From the NCBI GenBank assembly GCA_016650215.1, contig JAENWF010000046.1, positions 1 through 33,990 on the forward strand: a stretch of DNA of 33,990 bases, in the 5' to 3' direction. This stretch comes from Thermoanaerobaculia bacterium. GTDB lineage: Bacteria > Acidobacteriota > Thermoanaerobaculia > Gp7-AA8. A program made the translations under genes and the position numbers. The first letter of the stretch is position 1. The number at the start of each line of letters is the position of its first letter. Below the pieces are notes generated by a model. It was not told the origin of the DNA, did not search any database, and saw only the letters and a list, made by a program, of their open reading frames with translations. This document shows positions 1 through 7,569 of the stretch, one piece after another.

Positions 1-1
1 C

Positions 2-508
2 GCCGGGACGGTGAACAAGTCGCTCGTCGCCGAACTGAACGCGCTCGGCGTCCGCGCAGCCGGCATCTCCGGTGCCGACGGTTCGACGCTCGCCGCAACG
101 AAGCACGAGCCGATCGGCGGCGTAGAGCTCGGCCACGTCGGCCGCGTCACCTCGTCCGACCCGACGCTCATCGAAGCACTGCTTGCCGCCGGCATCCTGC
201 CGGTCGTCTCGTCCGTCGCCATCGGGCCGGAAGGAACATTGCTCAACGTCAACGCCGACACCGCGGCATGCGCGATCGCGCAGTCGCTCGAAGCGGAGAC
301 GCTGCAGTTCATCACCGACGTCGCGGGACTGCTCGACCGCAGCGGCAATGTCGTCTCGAAGCTCACCGCCCTTGACGCGCGCTACTGGCTCGACAGCGAC
401 GCGGTCACCGGCGGCATGAAGCCGAAGCTCGAAGCCGCACTGCACGCGCTCGCCGCGGGCGTCGGCACGATTCACATCGGAGGAGGAACCGAACTTGTTG
501 CTGCATGA
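2..508 (+). CDS. argB: Acetylglutamate kinase, 5'-truncated by window edge
   Basis: ArgB phosphorylates N-acetylglutamate, the second step of arginine synthesis, in the cytoplasm. The reading frame is open from the first bases. The GTG at 11 lies inside conserved family sequence (GTVNKSLVAELNALGV), so it is not the true start. About 90-110 N-terminal residues, including the glycine-rich phosphate-binding loop, lie outside the window. Visible family hallmarks are the GISGADG segment, NVNADTAACAIA, the FITDVAGLLD segment, VTGGMKPKLEAA near the C-terminus, and the final HIGGGTELVAA. The stop overlaps the start of argD by 14 nt, which indicates translational coupling in one arginine operon with argG, argH and argJ downstream. 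Identification is firm; only the N-terminus is unknown. Confidence 0.95.
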   Translation, partial: AGTVNKSLVAELNALGVRAAGISGADGSTLAATKHEPIGGVELGHVGRVTSSDPTLIEALLAAGILPVVSSVAIGPEGTLLNVNADTAACAIAQSLEAETLQFITDVAGLLDRSGNVVSKLTALDARYWLDSDAVTGGMKPKLEAALHALAAGVGTIHIGGGTELVAA

Positions 509-1733
509 CGAATCCCCCGCTGCCGTCGAAGAGCGCGAGAAGTCGTTCGTACTCGGCAATTACGCGCGCGCGCCATTCCATCCGCGAAGCGGAAAAGGAG
601 CGCGCATCACCGATGCGAATGGCAAGGAGTACTGGGACCTTCTCGGCGGCATCGCCGTGAATGCGCTCGGTCACCAGCACCCGCGCATCAAGCGCGTGCT
701 GCGTGAGGAGTCCACCTCGCTCCTGCACGTCTCGAATCTCTACTACCACCCGGCGCAGGGAATCCTCGCGGAGAAGCTCGTCCGCGCATCGGGACTGCTG
801 CGCGCGTTCTTCTGCAACAGCGGCACGGAGGCAAACGAGGCGGCGATGAAATTCGCGCGGCTCGCCAATCCCGGCCGCAGCGGAATCGTCGCGCTGAACG
901 AAAGCTTCCATGGCCGTTCGCTCGGCGCGCTGTCGCTCACCGGGCACGAGGCCTATCGCGCGCCGTTCGAGCCGCTCGTTCCCGGAGTGACGTTCGTCGA
1001 GCCGAATGACGTCGCAGCGCTCGAAGCTGCGGTCAACGAGAACACGTCCGCCATCTTCCTCGAGCCGATCATGGGCGAGGGAGGCATCGTGCCTCTCAGC
1101 GCCGAGTTCCTCATCGCCGCACGGCACGTTGCCGATCGCACCGGCGCGATGCTCGTCTTCGACGAGATCCAGTGCGGACTCGGGCGCACCGGGACGATGT
1201 TCGCGTTCCAGCAAAGCGGTGTCGTTCCCGACATCATCACGCTCGCGAAACCCCTCGGCGGCGGACTCCCGCTCGGCGCGGTCCTCACCGGACCGGCGCT
1301 CGAAGGTCTCGTCAAGCCTGGCCACCACGGCACGACGTTCGGCGGCAATCCGCTCGCCTGCCGCCTCGGCACCGTAGTCTTCGAAGAAACAGAGAAGCTG
1401 TTGCCCACGATCAGGAACCTCGGCATCTGGTTCGAAAACGAACTGAGAACCCGCCTCTGTGTGGCGGCGGGCGCCCCCGCCCGCCGCGATTCCAGCGACA
1501 CATCCCCTGTCACCGCCATCCGCGGCATGGGCCTCATGTGGGGCATCGAGCTCGATCGCCCCGCGGGACCGGTCGTTGCGGAGCTTCGCGAGCGCGGCTT
1601 CATCGTCGGCAGTGCGCGCGAGAAGGTGATTCGTCTTTTGCCGCCTTACATCGTCCCGAAGCAGGCGCTGTCGGAGCTCATCGGCGCGCTCGCCAGCATT
1701 CTCAACATTTCCTCGAAGGAGAAAGCAGCATGA
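495..1733 (+). CDS. argD: Acetylornithine aminotransferase (PLP-dependent)
   Basis: ArgD transaminates N-acetylglutamate semialdehyde to N-acetylornithine, the fourth step of arginine synthesis. It is a class-III PLP aminotransferase of 412 residues. Motifs include SGTEANE (109-115, PLP phosphate region), VFDEIQCGLGRTG with Asp223, and LAKPLGGG with the Schiff-base Lys252. The start is TTG at 495, supported by a strong AGGAGG at 481-486 with an 8-nt spacer; it overlaps the end of argB by 14 nt. The stop overlaps argG as ATGA. One oddity is a GC-rich palindromic stretch (residues about 321-331, CVAAGAPARR) just before the conserved RGMGLMWGIEL. It looks like an in-frame insertion into a surface loop and resembles a second site at 24914-24943. 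Distinguishing ArgD from succinylornithine or other ornithine-type transaminases rests mainly on the arg context. Confidence 0.93.
   Translation: MLLHDESPAAVEEREKSFVLGNYARAPFHPRSGKGARITDANGKEYWDLLGGIAVNALGHQHPRIKRVLREESTSLLHVSNLYYHPAQGILAEKLVRASGLLRAFFCNSGTEANEAAMKFARLANPGRSGIVALNESFHGRSLGALSLTGHEAYRAPFEPLVPGVTFVEPNDVAALEAAVNENTSAIFLEPIMGEGGIVPLSAEFLIAARHVADRTGAMLVFDEIQCGLGRTGTMFAFQQSGVVPDIITLAKPLGGGLPLGAVLTGPALEGLVKPGHHGTTFGGNPLACRLGTVVFEETEKLLPTIRNLGIWFENELRTRLCVAAGAPARRDSSDTSPVTAIRGMGLMWGIELDRPAGPVVAELRERGFIVGSAREKVIRLLPPYIVPKQALSELIGALASILNISSKEKAA
1457..1487. repeat. Palindromic GC-rich insert inside argD
   Basis: A stretch starting CTGTGTGGCGGCGGGCGCC and continuing as a near-palindrome interrupts argD in frame. 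A closely similar string, starting CTGTGTGGCGCCGGCGCCC, lies at 24914-24943 inside another gene. This suggests a small mobile or REP-like palindrome that tolerates insertion in coding sequence. With only two copies visible, chance similarity of GC-rich sequence cannot be excluded. Confidence 0.45.
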
Positions 1734-2962
1734 AGCAGATCAAGAGAGTGGCCCTCGCCTACTCAGGTGGGCTCGACACTTCGGTCATCATTCCGTGGCT
1801 CAAGGAGAACTACGGCTGCGAAGTCATCGCGGTCGCAGTCGACGTCGGCCAGGCGGAAGAGACGACCGGTCTCGCGGAGAAAGCGAAGCGCACCGGCGCG
1901 ATCGATTTTCATCTGATCGACGCGAAGGAGGAGTTCGCCTCCGACTACCTCTTCCCCGTTCTTCGAGCCGGTGCGGTCTACGAGAAGGATTACCTCCTCG
2001 GCACCTCGACTGCCCGTCCGCTGATCGCGCTCAAGCAGGTGGAGGTCGCGCTGCAGACCGGCTGCGACGCACTTGCGCACGGCTGCACCGGCAAGGGAAA
2101 CGATCAGGTCCGCTTCGAGCTCGCGTATCAGGCTCTCGCGCCGGAGCTGACGATCATCGCCCCGTGGCGCGAGTGGGACATCGTCTCGCGTGAAGACGCG
2201 ATCGACTACGCCACCTCGCGCGGTATCCCCGTATCGGTGACGAAGAAAGACCCTTACTCACGCGATCGGAACCTCTGGCATCTCTCGCACGAAGGCGGAC
2301 CGCTCGAGGATCCGATGTTCGAGCCGGAGGAGTCGATGTTCAAGCTGACCGTCGATCCCTCGCTCGCACCGAATGAGGCGGAGAAGGTCACGATCGAATT
2401 CGAGGCCGGCATTCCGGTGAAGGTGAACGGTCAGAAGCTCTCGCCGGCCAGGCTCGTCGAGACGCTGAATCAGATCGGCGGACGCCACGGCGTCGGCCGC
2501 GTGGATCTGGTCGAGAACCGTCTCATCGGCATCAAGTCGCGCGGCGTGTACGAGACACCGGGCGGCACACTGCTCGTGACCGCGCTGAGAGCGCTCGAGT
2601 CGATCACGCTCGATCGCGAATGCGCGCACGAGAAGGAACGGCTCGCTACGCGCTACGCGGAGCTCGTCTACAACGGACAGTGGTTCTCACCGCTGAAGGA
2701 AGCGCTCGATTCGTTCGTCGAGACGATCAGTTCTTCCGTCACCGGAACCGTCACGCTGAAGCTCTTCAAGGGCGCAGCGAGCGTGATCGGACGGCAGAGT
2801 CCCTGCTCGCTCTACTCGCAGAATCTCGCATCGTTCGACATGACCGGCTACGACGTCACCGACTCGGCCGGATTCATCAAGCTCTTCGGGCTGCCGACGC
2901 GCGGCCGCAAGCGGCTCTCGCCGATCGGCGTCAAGTCCGCGCGCGAGGTCGCATCGAAGTGA
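1730..2962 (+). CDS. argG: Argininosuccinate synthase
   Basis: ArgG condenses citrulline and aspartate with ATP to argininosuccinate, the penultimate step of arginine synthesis. The protein has 410 residues, normal for the family. The N-terminal N-type ATP pyrophosphatase loop is AYSGGLDTSV (residues 10-19). Further conserved stretches are GCTGKGNDQVRFE, the KKDPYSRDRNLWHLSHEGG region and GRKRLSPIGV close to the end. The ATG at 1730 is chosen because family homology begins exactly there. It has AAGGAG at 1716-1721 and overlaps the argD stop by 4 nt. The frame stays open far upstream of 1730, but that extension runs antiparallel to no known domain and lies within argD in another frame. The stop overlaps the GTG start of argH. 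Confidence 0.97.
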   Translation: MKQIKRVALAYSGGLDTSVIIPWLKENYGCEVIAVAVDVGQAEETTGLAEKAKRTGAIDFHLIDAKEEFASDYLFPVLRAGAVYEKDYLLGTSTARPLIALKQVEVALQTGCDALAHGCTGKGNDQVRFELAYQALAPELTIIAPWREWDIVSREDAIDYATSRGIPVSVTKKDPYSRDRNLWHLSHEGGPLEDPMFEPEESMFKLTVDPSLAPNEAEKVTIEFEAGIPVKVNGQKLSPARLVETLNQIGGRHGVGRVDLVENRLIGIKSRGVYETPGGTLLVTALRALESITLDRECAHEKERLATRYAELVYNGQWFSPLKEALDSFVETISSSVTGTVTLKLFKGAASVIGRQSPCSLYSQNLASFDMTGYDVTDSAGFIKLFGLPTRGRKRLSPIGVKSAREVASK

Positions 2963-4302
2963 CGAATCAGCTCTGGGGCGGTCGCTTCGAGGCGGCCGCT
3001 TCCGAACTGCTGCGAAGGTTCAACGACTCATTCTCGTTCGACCAGCAGTTGCTGGCCGAGGATGTCGAGGGATCGATCGCCTGGGCGGACGCTCTGGAGC
3101 GGGCGGGCGTGCTGTCGAAAGACGAGGCGAAGAAGACAATCGCTGCGCTCACGCGCGTGCAAGCTCCGGTCGCCGCTGACGGTTACGAGGACGTTCATTC
3201 GTACGTCGAGGCAAAGCTGCGTGACTCGATCGGCGAACTCGCCGGAAAGCTCCACACAGGCCGATCACGCAACGATCAGGTCGCAACCGATCTGAAGCTC
3301 TGGCTGAAGAGGTCGAGCGCCGAGCTCGATCAGCTCATCACATCGCTCGGCACAACGCTGGCGAAACGGGCGGCGGAAGAGAACGCGACGCCGATGCCCG
3401 GTTACACGCATCTCAAGCGCGCCGAGCCGGTCACGTTCGGCCACTGGTGTCTCGCGTACGTGGAGATGCTGCTGCGCGACCGCTCGCGGCTGCGCGATGC
3501 GGCCGAGCGCGGCGATGAATGCCCGCTCGGATCCGCGGCACTCTCCGGCACGCCGATCGCGATCGACCGCGACGCGCTCGCGAAATCGCTCGGCTTCGCT
3601 CGCGCGACCTCGAACTCGCTCGATGCAGTCTCCGACCGCGACTTCGCCGCCGACTATCTCTACACGGCGTCGATGCTGCTGATCCACCTCTCGCGGCTCG
3701 CTGAGGATCTGATTTTCTTCACGAGCGACGAGACGGCATTCGCCGACCTGCCCGACGCGCTGTCGACCGGCTCGTCGCGCATGCCTCAGAAAAAGAATCC
3801 CGACGTGCTCGAGCTGGTCCGCGGCCACGCCGGCCGCTCCATCGGCGAACTGACCGGTCTCCTCGCGTTGATGAAGGGTCTTCCACTCGCTTACGACAAG
3901 GACATGCAGCTCGATAAAGAGCCGCTCTTTCGCATGCGCGCGACACTCATGCTCGCGCTGCCCGCGCTCACGGAGCTGATCGCTAAACTCGCGATCGACC
4001 GCGAGCGGATGAAGAGCGCTGCATCGCATGATCTACTGCTCGCAACCGGGGTAGCCGACGCAATCGCATCGCGCGGCATCCCATTCCGCGAAGCGCACGA
4101 CATCGTCAGCGCCCGCGTAGGACAGGCAATCAAGGAAAAGAAAACACTCCGCGAGCTCGGCACGAGCGACAAGATCACCGCAGCCGATCTCGCCGCACTC
4201 GATGTCGAGAAAGCACTCGGCAAACGAAATACATTCGGCGGGACAGCCCCCGCGCGCGTAGCCGAAGCCGCAACCGTCGCGGTTAGACGGTTAGACGGTT
4301 AA
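2959..4302 (+). CDS. argH: Argininosuccinate lyase
   Basis: ArgH cleaves argininosuccinate to arginine and fumarate, the last step of the pathway. The protein has 447 residues and belongs to the fumarase/aspartase superfamily. It opens with the typical NQLWGGRF, then shows TGRSRNDQVATD near residue 100 and the superfamily signature GSSRMPQKKNPD from about residue 271. A GTG start at 2959 overlaps the argG stop as GTGA. The C-terminus FGGTAPARVAEAA is normal for the family, but the last few codons (RRLDG) are written in a tandem 8-nt repeat (GGTTAGAC). The sequence runs into the argJ start only 5 nt after the stop. Co-translation with argG and argJ is likely. Confidence 0.97.
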   Translation: MTNQLWGGRFEAAASELLRRFNDSFSFDQQLLAEDVEGSIAWADALERAGVLSKDEAKKTIAALTRVQAPVAADGYEDVHSYVEAKLRDSIGELAGKLHTGRSRNDQVATDLKLWLKRSSAELDQLITSLGTTLAKRAAEENATPMPGYTHLKRAEPVTFGHWCLAYVEMLLRDRSRLRDAAERGDECPLGSAALSGTPIAIDRDALAKSLGFARATSNSLDAVSDRDFAADYLYTASMLLIHLSRLAEDLIFFTSDETAFADLPDALSTGSSRMPQKKNPDVLELVRGHAGRSIGELTGLLALMKGLPLAYDKDMQLDKEPLFRMRATLMLALPALTELIAKLAIDRERMKSAASHDLLLATGVADAIASRGIPFREAHDIVSARVGQAIKEKKTLRELGTSDKITAADLAALDVEKALGKRNTFGGTAPARVAEAATVAVRRLDG

Positions 4303-4305
4303 ACG
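4281..4305. repeat. GGTTAGAC tandem octamer at the argH 3' end
   Basis: Two and a half copies of the unit GGTTAGAC followed by GGTTAAAC overlap the final codons and stop of argH. The same units occur inverted at 33801-33823 upstream of the DUF502 gene. This is probably a short dispersed repeat; its function is unknown. Confidence 0.6.
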
Positions 4306-4307
4306 AA

Positions 4308-5480
4308 ATGAAACTACCAAAAGGCTTCCTCGCCTCCGGCATCCGTGCCGGCATCCGCAAGAAGCGGCCGGACCTGGGGCTGATCGTGGCGCCGAACGGG
4401 GCGAACGCGGCTGCTGTCTTTACGCAGAACCTCTTTCAAGCGGCGCCGGTCGTGCTGTCAAAAGCGTCGCTGAAAAAGACGGGGGGGCGCGTCCGCGCGG
4501 TCGTCGTCAATGCCGGCTGCGCGAATGCGGTCACCGGACGTGAGGGACTCGAGGCGGCAAAGCGGGTGCGCACGCGCGCGGCGGAAGTCGTCGCCTGCCG
4601 CGAGGAGGAAGTGTTTCTCGCCTCGACGGGCGTGATCGGCGTCGTGCTGCCGGACGGAAAAATTCGCGAGGCACTTCCAGCTTCCGTCACCAGGCTGTCG
4701 ATCGGCGGTGTCGAGGCGCTGTCGCATGCGATTCTCACGACCGACGTCGGCCCGAAAGTCACGCAAGCTTCGTTCGTCATCGGCGGCAAGCGCGCACGCA
4801 TCGTCGGTGTCGCGAAGGGCGCGGGGATGATTCATCCGAACATGGCGACGATGCTCGCGTTCGTGATGACCGACGCTGCGATCTCGACTACCGATCTGCA
4901 GCGCGCTCTGAAAAACGCAGTCGATGAGAGCTTCAACACGATCTCGGTCGACGGCGACACCTCGACGAACGATACGGTTCTCGTCATGGCCTCCGGCGCG
5001 GCGGGAAATGCGTCCGATGCCGATCTCGGCTCGTTCGCGGTTGCGCTGGCGAAAGTCTGCCGCGATCTCGCGTGGATGATCGTCCGCGACGGCGAAGGGG
5101 CGACACGCGTGATGGAAGTCGAAGTGATCGGCGCGAAAACCGACCGCGACGCGAAACTCGCGGCCCACGCGATCGCGACCTCGCCTCTCGTCAAGACCGC
5201 GCTGCACGGCGGCGATCCGAACTGGGGCCGCATCCTCGCAGCCGTCGGCCGCAGCGGCGCGCGCTTCTCGATCAAGCGCGTCTCACTCTCCGCGGGAAAC
5301 ATCACGCTCGTGACGAACGGCGCCCCTGCGTCCTATCGCGAGAAAGACGCCGCCCGCGTCTTTGCCCGCGAACGCGTCCCGCTGCGCCTCTCGCTCGGCT
5401 CCGGCAACGGCCGAGCCGTCGTCCTCTCGAGCGACATGGGACACGACTACATCAGCATCAATACTGACTACCGGTCGTGA
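4308..5480 (+). CDS. argJ: Bifunctional ornithine acetyltransferase / N-acetylglutamate synthase
   Basis: ArgJ moves the acetyl group from N-acetylornithine back to glutamate, making the arginine pathway cyclic; many members also acetylate glutamate from acetyl-CoA. The protein has 390 residues, normal for the family. The autoproteolysis site is visible as KGAGMIHPNMATMLAF, with cleavage expected between Ala180 and Thr181; Thr181 then becomes the N-terminal nucleophile of the beta chain. GDPNWGRILAAVGRSG is another family block. The ATG at 4308 follows argH by 5 nt and lacks a clear Shine-Dalgarno, so translation probably depends on coupling with argH. The gene ends the arginine run; a repeat element follows. 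Whether it is mono- or bifunctional cannot be told from sequence alone. Confidence 0.95.
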   Translation: MKLPKGFLASGIRAGIRKKRPDLGLIVAPNGANAAAVFTQNLFQAAPVVLSKASLKKTGGRVRAVVVNAGCANAVTGREGLEAAKRVRTRAAEVVACREEEVFLASTGVIGVVLPDGKIREALPASVTRLSIGGVEALSHAILTTDVGPKVTQASFVIGGKRARIVGVAKGAGMIHPNMATMLAFVMTDAAISTTDLQRALKNAVDESFNTISVDGDTSTNDTVLVMASGAAGNASDADLGSFAVALAKVCRDLAWMIVRDGEGATRVMEVEVIGAKTDRDAKLAAHAIATSPLVKTALHGGDPNWGRILAAVGRSGARFSIKRVSLSAGNITLVTNGAPASYREKDAARVFARERVPLRLSLGSGNGRAVVLSSDMGHDYISINTDYRS

Positions 5481-5497
5481 ACCCTGCCGTCCCCCGG

Positions 5498-5693
5498 TAT
5501 CCTGAGCGAAGCGAAGGATCTTCTGATAGCGCTTGGGAGAACGACGCCACGGGAGACGAAAAGCCGCCGGCTTGAGAGCCGGCGCCACATCGTTCGTGGC
5601 AGGATTTCCAACTGTGGCGCTGACTCTTTCGCGGGGGCTAGAGGCGAGTTGATCCCGAGATCGATCAGAAGATCCTTCGCTTCGCTCAGGATA
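5498..5693. repeat. Composite palindromic element with 30-bp perfect inverted ends
   Basis: The ends at 5498-5527 and 5664-5693 are perfect 30-nt inverted copies built around CCTGAGCGAAGCGAAGGATC. The interior holds a REP-like hairpin (GCCGGCT-TGAG-AGCCGGC, 5566-5583) and a small inverted pair (GCGCCACA / TGTGGCGC). It fills most of the 223-bp gap between argJ and the gamma-glutamyltranspeptidase, where I see no gene. A related inverted pair occurs at 14474-14585 and related REP cores at 16911-16977 and 33874-33966. It may also act as the transcription end of the arg operon. Confidence 0.8.
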
Positions 5694-5703
5694 GACTCAC
5701 GCC

Positions 5704-7392
5704 ATGAGACGTCTGATTGCAGTCGTTCTTCTTTTCTCGGCGGTGAGTGCCCACCCGGCATCCCCGGAGCCGCGCCGCGCCCGTTACGGGATGGTCGCTT
5801 CGACAAGCGAGATCGCCTCGCGCGTCGGAGTTCAGATCATGAAGCAAGGAGGGAACGCGGTCGACGCCGCGGTGGCCGTTGCGTTCGCGCTCGCCGTCAC
5901 CTGGCCTTCGGCCGGAAACCTCGGCGGCGGCGGATTCATGCTGATCCGAAAAGCCGACGGCACTTCGGAAGCGATCGACTACCGCGAGCGCGCGCCTCTC
6001 GTCGCAACGCGCAAGATGTACCTCGACGCGCAGGGGAACGTCATCAAGGGTCTGTCGACTGACGGATACAAGGCGGTCGCCGTCCCGGGGACGGTTGCGG
6101 GCCTCTCGCTTGCGCACAGCCGCTACGGGCTTCTCCCGTGGGGTGTCGTCGTCGAGCCGGCACAACGTCTCGCACAGGAGGGCTTCTTCGTCGAGTATCA
6201 CCTGTCGCGCAGCCTTCAGAGTGAGTCGACGAACAGGAAGCTCGGCCCGTGGGCCGAGAGCCGCCGCGTGTTCCAGCGAAACGGCAGTTACTACAACGTC
6301 GGAGACAGACTCGTGCAGCCGGATCTGGCGGCCGCGCTCGCGCGCATCAAGAAAGACCCGAAGGACTTCTACGAAGGCGAAACCTCGCGCTTGATTCTCG
6401 AGGACATGCAGGCGAATGGCGGACTGATCACGGCCGCCGACCTCAAGGGATATCAGCCGACCGTGCGCAAGACGCTCACCACGACCTACCGCGGCTACGA
6501 GATCATCACGATGCCGCCTCCCTCCTCCGGCGGCGTCGCGCTGATCGAGATGCTCCAGATGCTCGAGCCGGTCGATCTCAAGTCGATGGGCTGGAACTCC
6601 GCTGCCTACACGCACACGCTCATCGAAACGATGCGGCGCGCGTTCGCCGATCGCGCCGCGTTTCTCGGCGATACCGACTTCGCGAAGAATGTTCCGGTCG
6701 AAGGGCTGCTCTCCCGCAAATACGCGCTCGAGCGCCGCAAGGACATCGACCCCGCCAAGGCGACCAGCAGCCTCAAAATCGCTTCCGGCCAGCCTGTCCG
6801 CCACGAGTCGAAGGACACGACCCACTTCACTGTCATCGACGTCGACGGCAATGCGGTCAGCAACACCTACACTCTCAACGACAGCTACGGATCGGGCGTC
6901 ACCGCGAAAGGCACCGGCATTCTGCTCAACAACGAGATGGATGACTTCACCTCGAAGCCGGGCGTGCCGAACGACTACCAGCTCATCCAGGGAGAAGCGA
7001 ACGCGATCGAGCCGCGAAAGCGGCCGCTGTCATCGATGACGCCGACGATCGTCGTGAAGGACCGCAAAGTCCGACTCGCGATCGGAAGTCCCGGCGGGCC
7101 GACGATCATCAACACTGTGCTTCAGGTCATCCTGAACGTCATCGAGTTCGACATGGACATCCAGGAAGCGATCGATGCACCGCGGTTTCATCACCAGTGG
7201 TTGCCGGACGAGATCTTCTGGGAGCCTTTCTTCAACGCCGACACGCGGGAAATTCTCGAGAAGATGGGCCACAAGTTTCGGGAGAAACCGACGAGCCTCG
7301 GCGACGCGCAGGGCGTGATGATCAATCCGGAAACAAGCATTCGCACGGGCGCTTCCGATCCGCGCCTCGGCGGCGTTCCCGCCGGCTACTGA
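5704..7392 (+). CDS. ggt: Gamma-glutamyltranspeptidase, exported
   Basis: The enzyme hydrolyses or transfers the gamma-glutamyl group of glutathione and similar peptides; bacterial forms are periplasmic or secreted and self-cleave into two subunits. The product has 562 residues with an N-terminal signal peptide (MRRLIAVVLLFSAVSAHPA). The N-terminal nucleophile is expected at Thr372 in the DTTHFTVID block, the start of the small subunit. The large subunit contains the family stretch GGNAVDAAVAVAFALAVTWP and a glycine-rich NLGGGGFM segment; PPPSSGGVALIEML and GSPGGPTIINTVLQ are further conserved blocks. The start directly follows a palindromic repeat, with no strong Shine-Dalgarno. It is probably monocistronic, since a 177-nt gap separates it from the next gene. 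Distinction from glutaryl-7-ACA acylase-type paralogues is not certain. Confidence 0.93.
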   Translation: MRRLIAVVLLFSAVSAHPASPEPRRARYGMVASTSEIASRVGVQIMKQGGNAVDAAVAVAFALAVTWPSAGNLGGGGFMLIRKADGTSEAIDYRERAPLVATRKMYLDAQGNVIKGLSTDGYKAVAVPGTVAGLSLAHSRYGLLPWGVVVEPAQRLAQEGFFVEYHLSRSLQSESTNRKLGPWAESRRVFQRNGSYYNVGDRLVQPDLAAALARIKKDPKDFYEGETSRLILEDMQANGGLITAADLKGYQPTVRKTLTTTYRGYEIITMPPPSSGGVALIEMLQMLEPVDLKSMGWNSAAYTHTLIETMRRAFADRAAFLGDTDFAKNVPVEGLLSRKYALERRKDIDPAKATSSLKIASGQPVRHESKDTTHFTVIDVDGNAVSNTYTLNDSYGSGVTAKGTGILLNNEMDDFTSKPGVPNDYQLIQGEANAIEPRKRPLSSMTPTIVVKDRKVRLAIGSPGGPTIINTVLQVILNVIEFDMDIQEAIDAPRFHHQWLPDEIFWEPFFNADTREILEKMGHKFREKPTSLGDAQGVMINPETSIRTGASDPRLGGVPAGY

Positions 7393-7569
7393 CTGAGGTT
7401 TTGAGCATCGCTCGATCTCGCCAGCGAAGCACCAGAAATATGTGCTCACCTTTTACACACGTGACGCACTGAAATGAGCCGGTCCTGGTGTAAAGTCCGC
7501 GCGTTCCGTAGAAATCAATCTCGAGGGATGCGTTCGCGTCCCCGAAACTCAAACGATCAGGGGTAAGTC

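Noticed and set aside
1172-1729. N-terminal extension of ArgG upstream of 1730.
   Set aside because: The extension overlaps argD in another frame, and family homology starts exactly at the ATG at 1730 with its own ribosome site.
5686-6825. Minus-strand open frame of 379 codons across the gamma-glutamyltranspeptidase.
   Set aside because: Antisense to a complete, recognisable enzyme, with shadow-type Arg/Asp/Glu-rich composition.
7393-7569. Promoter for the giant nuclease (TAAAGT at 7491-7496).
   Set aside because: No matching -35 at proper spacing was found, so I do not list it as a feature.
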